42,736 nt of DNA, from the NCBI GenBank assembly GCA_964419255.1, contig CAYQOU010000035.1, positions 1-42,736 on the forward strand. The letters are read 5' to 3'. Positions 1-8,228 of the stretch are shown piece by piece (within the stretch, counting starts at the first letter, position 1; each line of letters starts with the position of its first letter). Below the pieces are notes generated by a model. The model worked only from the letters and a program-made list of their open reading frames with translations, ran no database searches and had not been told where the DNA came from. The position numbers were made by a program, and so were the translations under genes. This DNA comes from CAZPHU01 sp964419255 (GTDB lineage Bacteria; Fibrobacterota; Chitinivibrionia; Chitinivibrionales; CAYFVL01).

Positions 1-2
1 AT

Positions 3-629
3 GCGAAATGGGAATGGGGTGGAAGTAGTGTGATTGACATTGACGGCAATGAATACCCTACAGTTCAAATCGGAAACCAGGTATGGACAACGGTTAATCT
101 CAGGGTCACAAAGTATAATAACGGGGACACGATTCCATACATCACATCCGACACGCAATGGAGAAATGATACTGCAGGAGCTTATTGTTTTTGTTACAGC
201 GCATACTTCCCACCTGAATATGGAGCACTATATAATTGGCATGTAATAAACACCAAAAAACTTGCTCCTGATGGATGGCGTATCCCTACCGTTTCGGATT
301 GGGATCTCTTGGCAGATCATCTCGGAGGTGACACCATAGCTGGCAACATGCTTAAGGAAAGTGCGACCGGTGAATGGGCTGCCGGCTATGAGGGAACTGA
401 TAATTTCGATTTCTCGGCCTTACCCGCCGGATTCAGATATACAACCGGTGATCCCGGTATGGGATGTTGGGCCCAAAACAATTATGCTTTCTGGTGGAGT
501 TCTACAGCCACTGGTTCACCAGAGGAAGCATACCATAGGCAAGTCGATGAAGATGGGGTATTTGAAAAAGGAATCACCGATATAAGATATGGATATTCCG
601 TACGCTTAGTTAAGATAGTCCACGAATAG
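3..629 (+). CDS. FISUMP-domain protein, 5' end cut by window edge
   Basis: The frame is open to the left window edge (A-K-W-E-W-G-G-S-S-V before the GTG at 30), so the gene almost certainly begins upstream and about 208 codons are visible. The protein matches the Fibrobacter succinogenes major paralogous domain: VQIGNQVWTTVNL near the start, then GALYNWH, LAPDGWRIPT, GNMLKE, ALPAGFRY, WWSSTA and YSVRLVK at the end, in the usual order and spacing. These domains are found in exported or surface proteins of Fibrobacterota and Bacteroidetes, often in many paralogues; their biochemical role is not established. The domain runs to the stop codon with nothing after it. A signal peptide, if present, lies outside the window. 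Confidence 0.85.
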   Translation, partial: AKWEWGGSSVIDIDGNEYPTVQIGNQVWTTVNLRVTKYNNGDTIPYITSDTQWRNDTAGAYCFCYSAYFPPEYGALYNWHVINTKKLAPDGWRIPTVSDWDLLADHLGGDTIAGNMLKESATGEWAAGYEGTDNFDFSALPAGFRYTTGDPGMGCWAQNNYAFWWSSTATGSPEEAYHRQVDEDGVFEKGITDIRYGYSVRLVKIVHE

Positions 630-965
630 TTAAAACCATTTTGACTATTTCACTTATCAAACGCATGGGAAGATACCTTTTCAAGTGCATTTCAATATTT
701 TAACGATGAGTTGATGCTATTAGTATAATCCTTAGAAGAATTTGTTCAATGTAGTATGCTCATCATTCAGGAGAGTATTGCTTTCTGAAAACACGACTAC
801 CATTTCGGTCAGGTAAAATTTGTATTACTTTATAATTTTGGTTTGCAGGAGCTTCCGTCACTGACACCCTGTAGATGATTAGGACGGATACTAACAACAT
901 AAAAGAAAGTTCTCATAAGGTCGCCTTATGATAGCTGGTCATTGTGTTTGCGCTTAAATGAATTT
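630..965. other. Non-coding gap with one perfect hairpin
   Basis: I see no credible gene here. It holds a perfect inverted repeat, TCATAAGG at 913-920 and CCTTATGA at 924-931, with a 3-nt loop. No T-tract follows it on either strand, so it looks more like a binding site or RNA-end structure than an intrinsic terminator. Confidence 0.5.
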
Positions 966-966
966 A

Positions 967-1006
967 AAATGCCCGAATTGTTTTGAAAACAAGGTTCGGG
1001 CATTTT
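967..1006. terminator. Bidirectional intrinsic terminator
   Basis: AAAATGCCCGAA at 967-978 pairs with TTCGGGCATTTT at 995-1006. A T-rich run follows on the plus strand and TTTTAAATT on the minus strand. It lies about 10 nt past the stop of the minus-strand GH5 gene, and could also end plus-strand transcription from the FISUMP gene. Confidence 0.8.
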
Positions 1007-1015
1007 TGTTTCATT

Positions 1016-3004
1016 TTATTTCGTAAGCATTATCTTTTGCGAACTAATCGTTCCAGCAGTTTCGAGCACCACCAGATACACTCCGGCGGAAACCTTCCTA
1101 CCGTCAAAAATGTGATTGTGTTTACCAATACCTTTTTTTGCAACCCTCTCAAGAGTCCTGCCGTTGAGATCCATTATCTTCAGAACAGCATCCTGGTCGG
1201 TCTTAGTCTGGAAGCTGATGTTTACCAGCTGAGTTCTTCCTGCTCCGTTGATCTTGAGCAGTGAATTTCTTCTGCTTCTTACGCCATAAGGCATTTTGAT
1301 TGGCATCTCCCCGAGGAGTTTTAAATCAACATTCTTTACGGTTACCGCAACATCACTGAACTCTCCGAAGTTAAACTCAATCCGGGAATCGACCTCGGTT
1401 GGATCAATCATGGAAAACTGCAGCGTGCAAGTTTGCATCTCATCGGTAAGAGATATGGTATCCCCATAGAATTCGGTATATTCGCCGCCGTTTTGCTTCA
1501 TGAAAACCGTTATATCTCGCGGCTCATCGGCAGCCGCTTCGAAAGTAAGCTCATAATCATACTTATTAAGCAGCGTTATACCACCCTGAAAGAATTGTAC
1601 GTGCCAATAAGTATCGCCCGGGCGCTCGATTTCAACTCTTGCCTGGTTGTCCGAAAAGTCAACCGTAGCACTTGCCCCTGTATCCCCACGAGAATGAACG
1701 TAAGCACTCCAGTTTTCCGAAGTATCAGAGAAGTCACCGTTTTTTACTAGAGGAGCGGTGAAATCATAGAAGTTTGCCGTCAATCTCTTTGGGGTATTCA
1801 TAACGAAAGTAACGGTTTCATTAGTATCCGAGACTGAACCGGCCCAAAACATAAACCTGGCATCATCCCCTGCCGTCGCAGTCAACGTTACCGTATCTCC
1901 CTTCACGTACTCTTCTTTTTGCGGAGATATCTCGTAACTACCCGGACCATCAACAGTTACCCTCAAACTCACAGGCCCTTCACCATACTTGGCATCGTTT
2001 ATAGATTTGATCCAGTCACGAATGTATAAACCGGATTCGCTTAAATCGGTCTCCAGGTTCCATCCTCCCTCATAACTCGCAGATCTGTTTAAAGCAGCTG
2101 ATGCTTCGGAAATTCTATGTACCGACCAGTTGAGCATGCTGATGTTGTTATCGATGGCCCATTGAATCCATACATCACTTTGGTCGGTATACACTTCCGG
2201 GTCTTTATTTCCTCCATCCGCACTGGTTGTTCCCCATTCGGAAATGAAGATAGCTGCACCATTTTCCATAGCAGTTTCAGCATAGCCCATTAATTCATCC
2301 TCATGGGTTCCCGCATAAAAATGCAATACATAAGCGGTATTCTCATCGGAAAGTGGATTTCTTGATGCCATGTCAACTCTCTGACTCCACTGGGGCGTCC
2401 CAGCAAGTACCAGATTATCACTGTGCTCTCGAATAGCACTTATGACATCTTCATGATACGGAACTAAGTCATCCCACATTAGCCTGTCCGCACCTTCTTC
2501 ATCAACAACCGTAGTCGGCTCATTATAGGTTTCCCAGATAATGTTCGGACAATCCGCATATTTTTCCGCCATCATCCCGAAGAATTCTATTGCTTCATCA
2601 GTGTACAGATAGTGCGTATGCCAATCGACGATAACGTAAATTCCATTGTCGACAGCCGCTGCGATTACAGAATCAACTAAAGCAGTCTGTCCCTCAGGGT
2701 TACGAATCCATCCACCTTCATCCACAGACATCGATGCACGAATGACATCGATATTCCAATCTTCCACAAGCCAGCTTACGACATCCCGATTATAGAATTC
2801 CTCACCGCCCCAGACCGACCAGTACAGACTCATACCCATCAACTGTACCGTATCCTCTCCGCTTTCACTTACTATCTTTGTCCCATCCACTCGCAGCTTC
2901 CCGTACATTTCAACCGGGCTCTGTCTTTGCTGAGCAAATAAAGATGCTGCACAAAGAAGAACGGGCATCACCGATGCCATCAGACACTTTTTTATGGTTT
3001 TCAA
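1016..3004 (-). CDS. Secreted GH5-family glycanase (endoglucanase-like) with T9SS-like C-terminal domain
   Basis: A 662-residue extracellular polysaccharide hydrolase. Residues 1-25 form a Sec signal peptide ending near LFAQ. Residues about 35-345 are a GH5 TIM barrel: the acid/base Glu is E162 in the YNEP motif and the nucleophile Glu is E256 in FISEWGT. Residues about 347-415 resemble a bacterial beta repeat (VKGDTVTLTATA, FMFWAG). Residues about 418-565 resemble a CBM4/9-type carbohydrate-binding module (LVKNGDFSD, WHVQFFQ, FEAAADEP). The last 80 residues (VLKIMDLNGRTL, AGVYLVVLE, SSQKIMLTK) look like a type IX secretion sorting domain. The start is TTG, chosen because GAGGAGG lies 6 nt upstream and directly precedes a perfect signal peptide. 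The substrate (cellulose, mannan or other beta-glucan) cannot be told from sequence alone. Confidence 0.88.
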   Translation of the reverse strand: MKTIKKCLMASVMPVLLCAASLFAQQRQSPVEMYGKLRVDGTKIVSESGEDTVQLMGMSLYWSVWGGEEFYNRDVVSWLVEDWNIDVIRASMSVDEGGWIRNPEGQTALVDSVIAAAVDNGIYVIVDWHTHYLYTDEAIEFFGMMAEKYADCPNIIWETYNEPTTVVDEEGADRLMWDDLVPYHEDVISAIREHSDNLVLAGTPQWSQRVDMASRNPLSDENTAYVLHFYAGTHEDELMGYAETAMENGAAIFISEWGTTSADGGNKDPEVYTDQSDVWIQWAIDNNISMLNWSVHRISEASAALNRSASYEGGWNLETDLSESGLYIRDWIKSINDAKYGEGPVSLRVTVDGPGSYEISPQKEEYVKGDTVTLTATAGDDARFMFWAGSVSDTNETVTFVMNTPKRLTANFYDFTAPLVKNGDFSDTSENWSAYVHSRGDTGASATVDFSDNQARVEIERPGDTYWHVQFFQGGITLLNKYDYELTFEAAADEPRDITVFMKQNGGEYTEFYGDTISLTDEMQTCTLQFSMIDPTEVDSRIEFNFGEFSDVAVTVKNVDLKLLGEMPIKMPYGVRSRRNSLLKINGAGRTQLVNISFQTKTDQDAVLKIMDLNGRTLERVAKKGIGKHNHIFDGRKVSAGVYLVVLETAGTISSQKIMLTK

Positions 3005-3210
3005 GAGTACCTCCTCACCATTTTTTATTTAACCGTTTATATTTATTGAACAATCTCGAATAACCGAAACCCGATCACCGCCTATATACATATAGTAGTG
3101 AAATCATGGCCAGGAGGTTGGCACTGAAGTCTCATAAGTTTATTTAGTTTTTTAAGTCTTTTATTTATGATTAACTAACTGTCTGAGATTCGGCAGGTTA
3201 TCGGAATTTT

Positions 3211-3570
3211 CTAAATGCGGGCAAAGTGATCGACCAGATTAATCCTGCCTTGATCATCCTCGCGAATAACGTTGTGGACTGAAGTATCCGAGTTGAATGG
3301 TTCATACCGGGTCTTTTATCTGCCTTAACTACCGAGTAGCAGTAACCATTCCACAGCGTATCGGCCGTATCAATCAACTTCCAATTCTGACCCGTACATC
3401 GAATTACCGGTTTGATACTTCCAAGTGTTGTTAGATGCCAACGGCAGATATGATTTAGTATCTCCCGTATTCTCCGAAGGGTTGTCCGATGGATTATTCG
3501 TTTTGGGATCGTTTATGTAACAGGATGAGACAAGGGCCACAGCTATCATAATAATAACTTTTTCTTACAA
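3211..3570 (-). pseudogene. Frameshifted small lipoprotein remnant
   Basis: Reading the minus strand shows pieces of one protein spread over three frames. GGAG lies 6 nt before a TTG at 3570, followed by an out-of-frame TAA. From ATG 3549 the frame reads MIAVALVSSC (a lipoprotein signal and lipobox) and then SYLPLASNNTWKYQ, a typical start for small Fibrobacterota/Bacteroidetes lipoproteins. It stops after SMYGSELEVD. The next frame carries NWKLIDTADTLWNGYCYSVV, and a third carries YEPFNSDTSVHNVIRE to a stop at 3211. At least three frame breaks are needed to rebuild it. It could be a decayed gene or a region of sequencing errors; the neighbouring genes are intact, which favours decay. Confidence 0.6.
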
Positions 3571-3756
3571 AACCGGCTCCTTCGGTGAGTGATACAAGGT
3601 AAGTTCCCATATAACACACTATCACACCGTCTGGAAACCTTTTAGACTAATGCTTTATCTTTTGGTGGGGAGGAGAATTGCGGCACGTAGGGAAATTCGA
3701 ATAGTTTGGATGGTAATATTTTGGGGAATGTATACCAAGAGAATACAACACGGGTA

Positions 3757-3786
3757 AAAAGGGAGAGCCGTCGGGCTCTCCCTTTT
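3757..3786 (-). terminator. Intrinsic terminator of the V-ATPase operon
   Basis: A 13-bp perfect stem, AAAAGGGAGAGCC at 3757-3769 against GGCTCTCCCTTTT at 3774-3786, with a 4-nt loop. On the minus strand the stem runs into TTTTTACCC. It lies about 30 nt beyond the stop codon of the last V-ATPase gene. Confidence 0.9.
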
Positions 3787-3817
3787 CAAAAAATTCCGAT
3801 TTCGTTCCGGAGTGATC

Positions 3818-4273
3818 TTACAGCAGCCCCTGCATAAGAATAGCGGCAACCAGTGCCAAAATAGCGTAAAATTCAGGGAACACGGCAAGAATCAGAGCAT
3901 TACCGAACACATTATGTCCGCTTCCGATAGCTGCGATACCGTTGGCACACACTTTTCCCTGCTGAATAGCGGAGATAAGAGCTGCAACACCCAAAGCTAT
4001 TCCGGCTCCGAGTGCTACCGCACCCTGCAGCACGCTCATTTGCTCGACACCGGCCAGGGCATTGTTATACATGATAAAACCAACAAATCCATACAACCCC
4101 TGGGTAGCAGGAAGAGCTGCCAATATCATACCACTACCGAAGGCCTCGGGCTTTTTCTTCATCATCCCAACAGTAGCCGCTCCTCCAATTGCAGTTCCTA
4201 TAGCGGAACCGGCGCCGGCAAGAGCTACCATTAAACCTAACCCGATCATCGCTAAAACCTGACCCCATTCCAT
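3818..4273 (-). CDS. ntpK: V-type ATPase subunit K (16-kDa proteolipid)
   Basis: The membrane rotor subunit that carries the transported ion. It has 151 residues and four hydrophobic helices arranged as two hairpins. The ion-binding carboxylate is E134 in VFPEFYAIL of helix 4; helix 2 carries Q58 in its place (LPATQGLYGF). As I recall the Enterococcus hirae NtpK structure, its Na+ ligands are L61, T64, Q65, Q110 and E139. The matching residues here are L54, T57, Q58, Q105 and E134, all conserved, which points to Na+ rather than H+ coupling. AGGAGG precedes the ATG. It is the last gene of the operon, followed by the terminator at 3757-3786. Confidence 0.93.
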   Translation of the reverse strand: MEWGQVLAMIGLGLMVALAGAGSAIGTAIGGAATVGMMKKKPEAFGSGMILAALPATQGLYGFVGFIMYNNALAGVEQMSVLQGAVALGAGIALGVAALISAIQQGKVCANGIAAIGSGHNVFGNALILAVFPEFYAILALVAAILMQGLL

Positions 4274-4308
4274 AAAAGACTCCTCCTGTATATATTTTGG
4301 TAAAGAGT

Positions 4309-6225
4309 TTAACTTTGTACAACTGTTTCTGATTTACTAAATGGATTATACCCCTGGGCCCCGCCTTTGAAATTGAGATTATTGTAAAACTCGACATAGG
4401 TGAGACGCAGCGGATGAACAAAAGCCCCAAGAGCTGCAAGGCCGAAATTGATTGCATGACCTAAAAGAAGTATAGCTATAGTCCCGATTATCATCGGTGA
4501 TGCCATATTTACTTCGCCATTCTGTGTCACCAGCATGAATGCGATCTGGTTAAAGGCGGCACCCAGCAGCCCGCCGGCCAATCCAAGTGCGAAAAGACGT
4601 AAATAAGAGAGTGTATCGCCCATCACACCGCTGACAAAATTGTAAAGCTCCCAGAATCCAAGTCCGAACCTTACCCCAAATCCCTTTGAAGGGTTATTGA
4701 ACAGTATCAGCATGACAAAACCAACCGCCAACAAAATCCATTCGATCCCCTGCGGGGCCGATGCAATCCATTCTCCAATGGGTACAGCTTCGCTGAACGA
4801 AAACTGTCTCAGGAAAAGAAAATCTACTCTTACCAGCAGGATTATCACCCCGAGAGTCATTAGAATAGTCGACAACGGCTCCAGAAAGTAAACCGGACCC
4901 TGGAGTTTAGTTCTGTTGACACCTTTAAGAAACATTCCCAGCATTATCTGGATTAAACCAAGATACACAGAAAAAGGCATCGCCGGGAAATATGTGCCCT
5001 GATCGGTTTCGATTGGATTGAGCAGAGCAAGCCCCGGCCCCTCACCAATCTGAAACAGACCGGCATTGCCATTTGCGCCAAAAATTGCAGCTCCAAAAAA
5101 CGTATTCAGAAGCAGGCCGGCAACAATGGTCATAAAACCCAGGATACCAACTAATCCCATTATAGGTTTCATTTTTTGTGGTACTTTTCCGATCGCAAAC
5201 ACACTGATCAGAAGCAACAGTATGCCGTATCCCATATCACCAAGGCATAGTCCGAAAAAGAACGCAAAGAATGGTGCGAAAAACGGCGTCGGATCAAGTT
5301 CGAAGTAATCCGGAAGAGAATAAATCTTTGTTACCGGCTCGAATAGTCTGGCAAAAACACCGTTCTTCATGCTGACCGGAACATCCTCACCAGGCTGCGG
5401 CTCCTCCAATTGATACCATGCGGCGTACCTGTCCAGAAAAGTTTTGAGCTTCTTTTCCTTATTCAGTGGAACCCATGCGCTTAGAGCAAGCACTTTACCA
5501 TCGATACCATCTTCCATGCTCAGACGTGCAGCTTCGAAATTACGCATCTGCTTTTGTTCCGCATACTGTGCGGCAAGCATCTTCTGGTAGGCACACAGCT
5601 GCGTCAATGCAGTCTCGGTCTCTTTTTTCTTCTCCCTCAACAGCATCTTCTTCTTGTTGATCGCAGTCAGCGACATCTCCGGAAGCGTCACCTCCTCGGC
5701 ATCCAGCCTCACCCTCTCACCACGTTCGATGACGATGAAATAGACGGTCTTTGCCTGACGGGATATGACCTCCAGGGTCATGTTCTTTTTATCAAGCAGG
5801 TCAAACGCACGCTCCGGCATGATAAAAAAGCGCATGTTGATACCGGCTTTCGCAAGGCGCTCAATACTCTCAGGCTCGAAATTGCCCCAGGGCGAAAGGG
5901 ATTCGACATCCTTGTTCAGATTCTGCATCTGCTGATCGATACGCTCAAGCTCGGCCTCTAATTTTTCGAATTGATCCAACACTTCATCAACCGATTTGTC
6001 GGATATCTGAGCCGGATCGATATTATGCGTCTTGGCAACATGCGCAAGGCCTCGCAGTACCCGTTCGGTTTCCTTCATCTTTCCGACAACCGATTCAAGA
6101 TCCTGCGACTCGATCCCCTCACGCTCCACGATATGTACAACACCCAGGTCCTGTAAAGACTCCAGAAAGGATTGCTTTTCTCTGTGGTAGAGAAGCAGCG
6201 AAAGCTTTTTCATCGGTATAATCAT
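4309..6225 (-). CDS. ntpI: V-type ATPase subunit I (a-subunit, stator)
   Basis: The membrane stator subunit that forms the ion half-channels against the K ring. It has 638 residues, normal for bacterial subunit I. Residues 1-310 are hydrophilic with predicted coiled coils (about 75-110 and 190-230) and link to the peripheral stalk. Residues about 315-625 hold seven to eight membrane segments. The conserved channel arginine is R543 in SYLRLFALGLA. The ATG overlaps the stop of subunit D by four bases (ATGA), indicating translational coupling. Confidence 0.93.
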   Translation of the reverse strand: MIIPMKKLSLLLYHREKQSFLESLQDLGVVHIVEREGIESQDLESVVGKMKETERVLRGLAHVAKTHNIDPAQISDKSVDEVLDQFEKLEAELERIDQQMQNLNKDVESLSPWGNFEPESIERLAKAGINMRFFIMPERAFDLLDKKNMTLEVISRQAKTVYFIVIERGERVRLDAEEVTLPEMSLTAINKKKMLLREKKKETETALTQLCAYQKMLAAQYAEQKQMRNFEAARLSMEDGIDGKVLALSAWVPLNKEKKLKTFLDRYAAWYQLEEPQPGEDVPVSMKNGVFARLFEPVTKIYSLPDYFELDPTPFFAPFFAFFFGLCLGDMGYGILLLLISVFAIGKVPQKMKPIMGLVGILGFMTIVAGLLLNTFFGAAIFGANGNAGLFQIGEGPGLALLNPIETDQGTYFPAMPFSVYLGLIQIMLGMFLKGVNRTKLQGPVYFLEPLSTILMTLGVIILLVRVDFLFLRQFSFSEAVPIGEWIASAPQGIEWILLAVGFVMLILFNNPSKGFGVRFGLGFWELYNFVSGVMGDTLSYLRLFALGLAGGLLGAAFNQIAFMLVTQNGEVNMASPMIIGTIAILLLGHAINFGLAALGAFVHPLRLTYVEFYNNLNFKGGAQGYNPFSKSETVVQS

Positions 6226-6833
6226 GCTGCCTCCTCCTGTGCTTCAGCCCGTGCCATACGCTCTTTGAGGATTTTCTGGGATGCCTTGGCCAGATTTTCC
6301 TCATCCTCCATGAACCGCTTGATCTTCAGGATCGCTCCCTGATACTCGGGTATCTGAACCTTTTCGTAGAGATTTACTTTCTGAGTAGTCTTTTTACGGG
6401 CATACTCCAGAATCTCAACCTTCTTCTGCGCAACTTCTTTCTGCACCTCCAGTGCAGCATTCTGCTTCAGAAGCTCGATCCCCTGAGGTATCCATGATGG
6501 AAGATTGAACATACTGAACGGCTGTAGTTCATATTCGACCTTCTCGTATACGGGCGTCTTTACACCCGCAATTTTCTTAATGGAAAGGTCGACCTCCTTG
6601 ACCCGAATCAGTCCTTCGGGAAATTCGACCCACAACCGGTATGTGGATGAAAGGTCTTTTTTCTTGCGGTCCAGTTTCTTCTGAACCTCATCAACCTCGG
6701 CGCGTGCTTTCTTGACCTCGATTCGCAGTGCCGCTTCCTTTGCCTGAAGCGTCGGAAGGGCATTGACACGAATCTTGAGCTCTTTATTCAGCTGCTGCAG
6801 CGAGGTCTTGTTATACTGAAATTTTATCGCCAC
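6222..6833 (-). CDS. ntpD: V-type ATPase subunit D (central stalk)
   Basis: The central rotor shaft that turns inside the A3B3 head. The protein has about 203 residues, with long N- and C-terminal helices rich in Lys, Glu and Ala (KFQYNKTSLQQLNKEL at the start; LKIKRFMEDEENLAKASQ near the end), as expected for an antiparallel coiled coil. I chose the GTG at 6833 because AGGGGG lies about 7 nt upstream and the family begins with a few residues before K-x-Q-x-N-K-x-x-L. An upstream GTG at 6866 would add 11 unconserved residues. It overlaps subunit I by four bases. Confidence 0.9.
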   Translation of the reverse strand: MAIKFQYNKTSLQQLNKELKIRVNALPTLQAKEAALRIEVKKARAEVDEVQKKLDRKKKDLSSTYRLWVEFPEGLIRVKEVDLSIKKIAGVKTPVYEKVEYELQPFSMFNLPSWIPQGIELLKQNAALEVQKEVAQKKVEILEYARKKTTQKVNLYEKVQIPEYQGAILKIKRFMEDEENLAKASQKILKERMARAEAQEEAA

Positions 6834-6908
6834 GTATAAACCCCCTGAGGGAAAATGGTGCGGCACTTTTTACAGACCATACAAATATTTCCCTGATTGC
6901 AGCACACG

Positions 6909-8228
6909 TCAATCTTTCCAATACTTTTCGACCATAGCCTGCTTGATACCGACTTCTTCCTTGGTGAAGAACTTCGCGAACAGATTCCATGCCGTATCCA
7001 GCATCTTGTCGACATCGATGTTGATGTCGATGGCCAGAAGATCGCGGGAATACTCTTTGGCAAAGTCCAGACAGCGCTGGTCGTAATCGGTCAGATCGAA
7101 ACCGTTTTCCTGCTTTGTACGGGCACTTGCCGCATCTGCATACAGACGCACACAGGCGTTCATAACCTGCGGATGATCCTCACGCGTCTTCTTACCGATA
7201 ACCAGCTGCTTGAGTCGGGACAGAGAACGGAACGGATCGATGATAACCTTACCAATATCCGTATCACGACGAAGATACAGCTGCCCTTCCGTAATATATC
7301 CGGTGTTATCGGGAATAGCGTGGGTGATATCACCCCCCGACAGCGTGGTTACCGCTACGATCGTGATCGATCCGCCTTCGGGGAACTGCACCGCTTTTTC
7401 GTATATTTTTGCCAGATCACTGTACAGAGAACCGGGCATACTGTCTTTGGATGGAATCTGATCCATACGGTTCGATACGATACTCAACGCATCGGCAAAC
7501 AGCGTCATGTCGGTCAGAAGACACAGGACCTTCTGGTTCTTTTCCTGGGCGAAATATTCCGCGGCGGTCAATGCCATATCCGGAATCAGGAGACGTTCCA
7601 CCGGAGGGTCTTCCGTAGTGTTCATGAATGAGACGATACGGTCGAGCGCTCCGGCATTATCAAACAGCGTTTTGTAATACAGGTAGTCATCATTGGACAT
7701 TCCCATACCGCCAAGCATAATCACGTCGGCTTTCGCACGAAGCGCCACGTCTGCCATAACCGCGTTAAACGGCTGGTCGGGATCGGCAAAAAACGGAATC
7801 TTCTGCCCGGTCACCAGCGTGTTGTTAAGGTCGATACCTGCGATACCGGTCGCGATAAGCTCGGAAGGCTGCTTGCGACGAACCGGGTTCACCGACGGTC
7901 CGCCAATCTCACGTTCATCTCCGCTGATCTCCGGTCCTCCGTCGATAGGATTTCCGTACGCGTTGAAAAAACGGCCCCGCAGCTCATCGCTTACTTTGAT
8001 TGTAGGTGGCTTACCGGTAAACACAACCTCGGCATTGGTTGCGACTCCCTGAGTTCCGGGGAAGATCTGGAGGGTAACCATGTTACCGGAGATCTTCACC
8101 ACCTGCGCGGGACGGCCGTCAACAAACGCCATCTCTTCGTTGGTCACCCCTTCGGCGGCGATAGTGCAGGTGGCTTTGGTGATGTTTTCCACCTTCGTAT
8201 ATATCTTCTGAAACGCCTTGGTCTTCAT
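6909..8228 (-). CDS. ntpB: V-type ATPase subunit B (non-catalytic)
   Basis: The regulatory nucleotide-binding subunit of the A3B3 hexamer, 439 residues. It has the F1/V1 fold: an N-terminal beta-barrel (about 1-75), then the nucleotide domain with FNAYGNPIDGGP, ELIATGIAGIDLNNTL and MNTTEDPPVERLLIPDMALTAAEYF. At the P-loop position it reads FFADPDQPFN and lacks the GxxxxGKT signature, as expected for the non-catalytic subunit. Its ATG shares one base with the TAA of subunit A (TAATG), and AAGGAG lies inside the end of that gene. Confidence 0.95.
   Translation of the reverse strand: MKTKAFQKIYTKVENITKATCTIAAEGVTNEEMAFVDGRPAQVVKISGNMVTLQIFPGTQGVATNAEVVFTGKPPTIKVSDELRGRFFNAYGNPIDGGPEISGDEREIGGPSVNPVRRKQPSELIATGIAGIDLNNTLVTGQKIPFFADPDQPFNAVMADVALRAKADVIMLGGMGMSNDDYLYYKTLFDNAGALDRIVSFMNTTEDPPVERLLIPDMALTAAEYFAQEKNQKVLCLLTDMTLFADALSIVSNRMDQIPSKDSMPGSLYSDLAKIYEKAVQFPEGGSITIVAVTTLSGGDITHAIPDNTGYITEGQLYLRRDTDIGKVIIDPFRSLSRLKQLVIGKKTREDHPQVMNACVRLYADAASARTKQENGFDLTDYDQRCLDFAKEYSRDLLAIDINIDVDKMLDTAWNLFAKFFTKEEVGIKQAMVEKYWKD

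Noticed and set aside
3655..3888. 77-codon minus-strand frame across the V-ATPase terminator
   Set aside because: It overlaps the end of subunit K and the terminator hairpin and has no recognisable motif.
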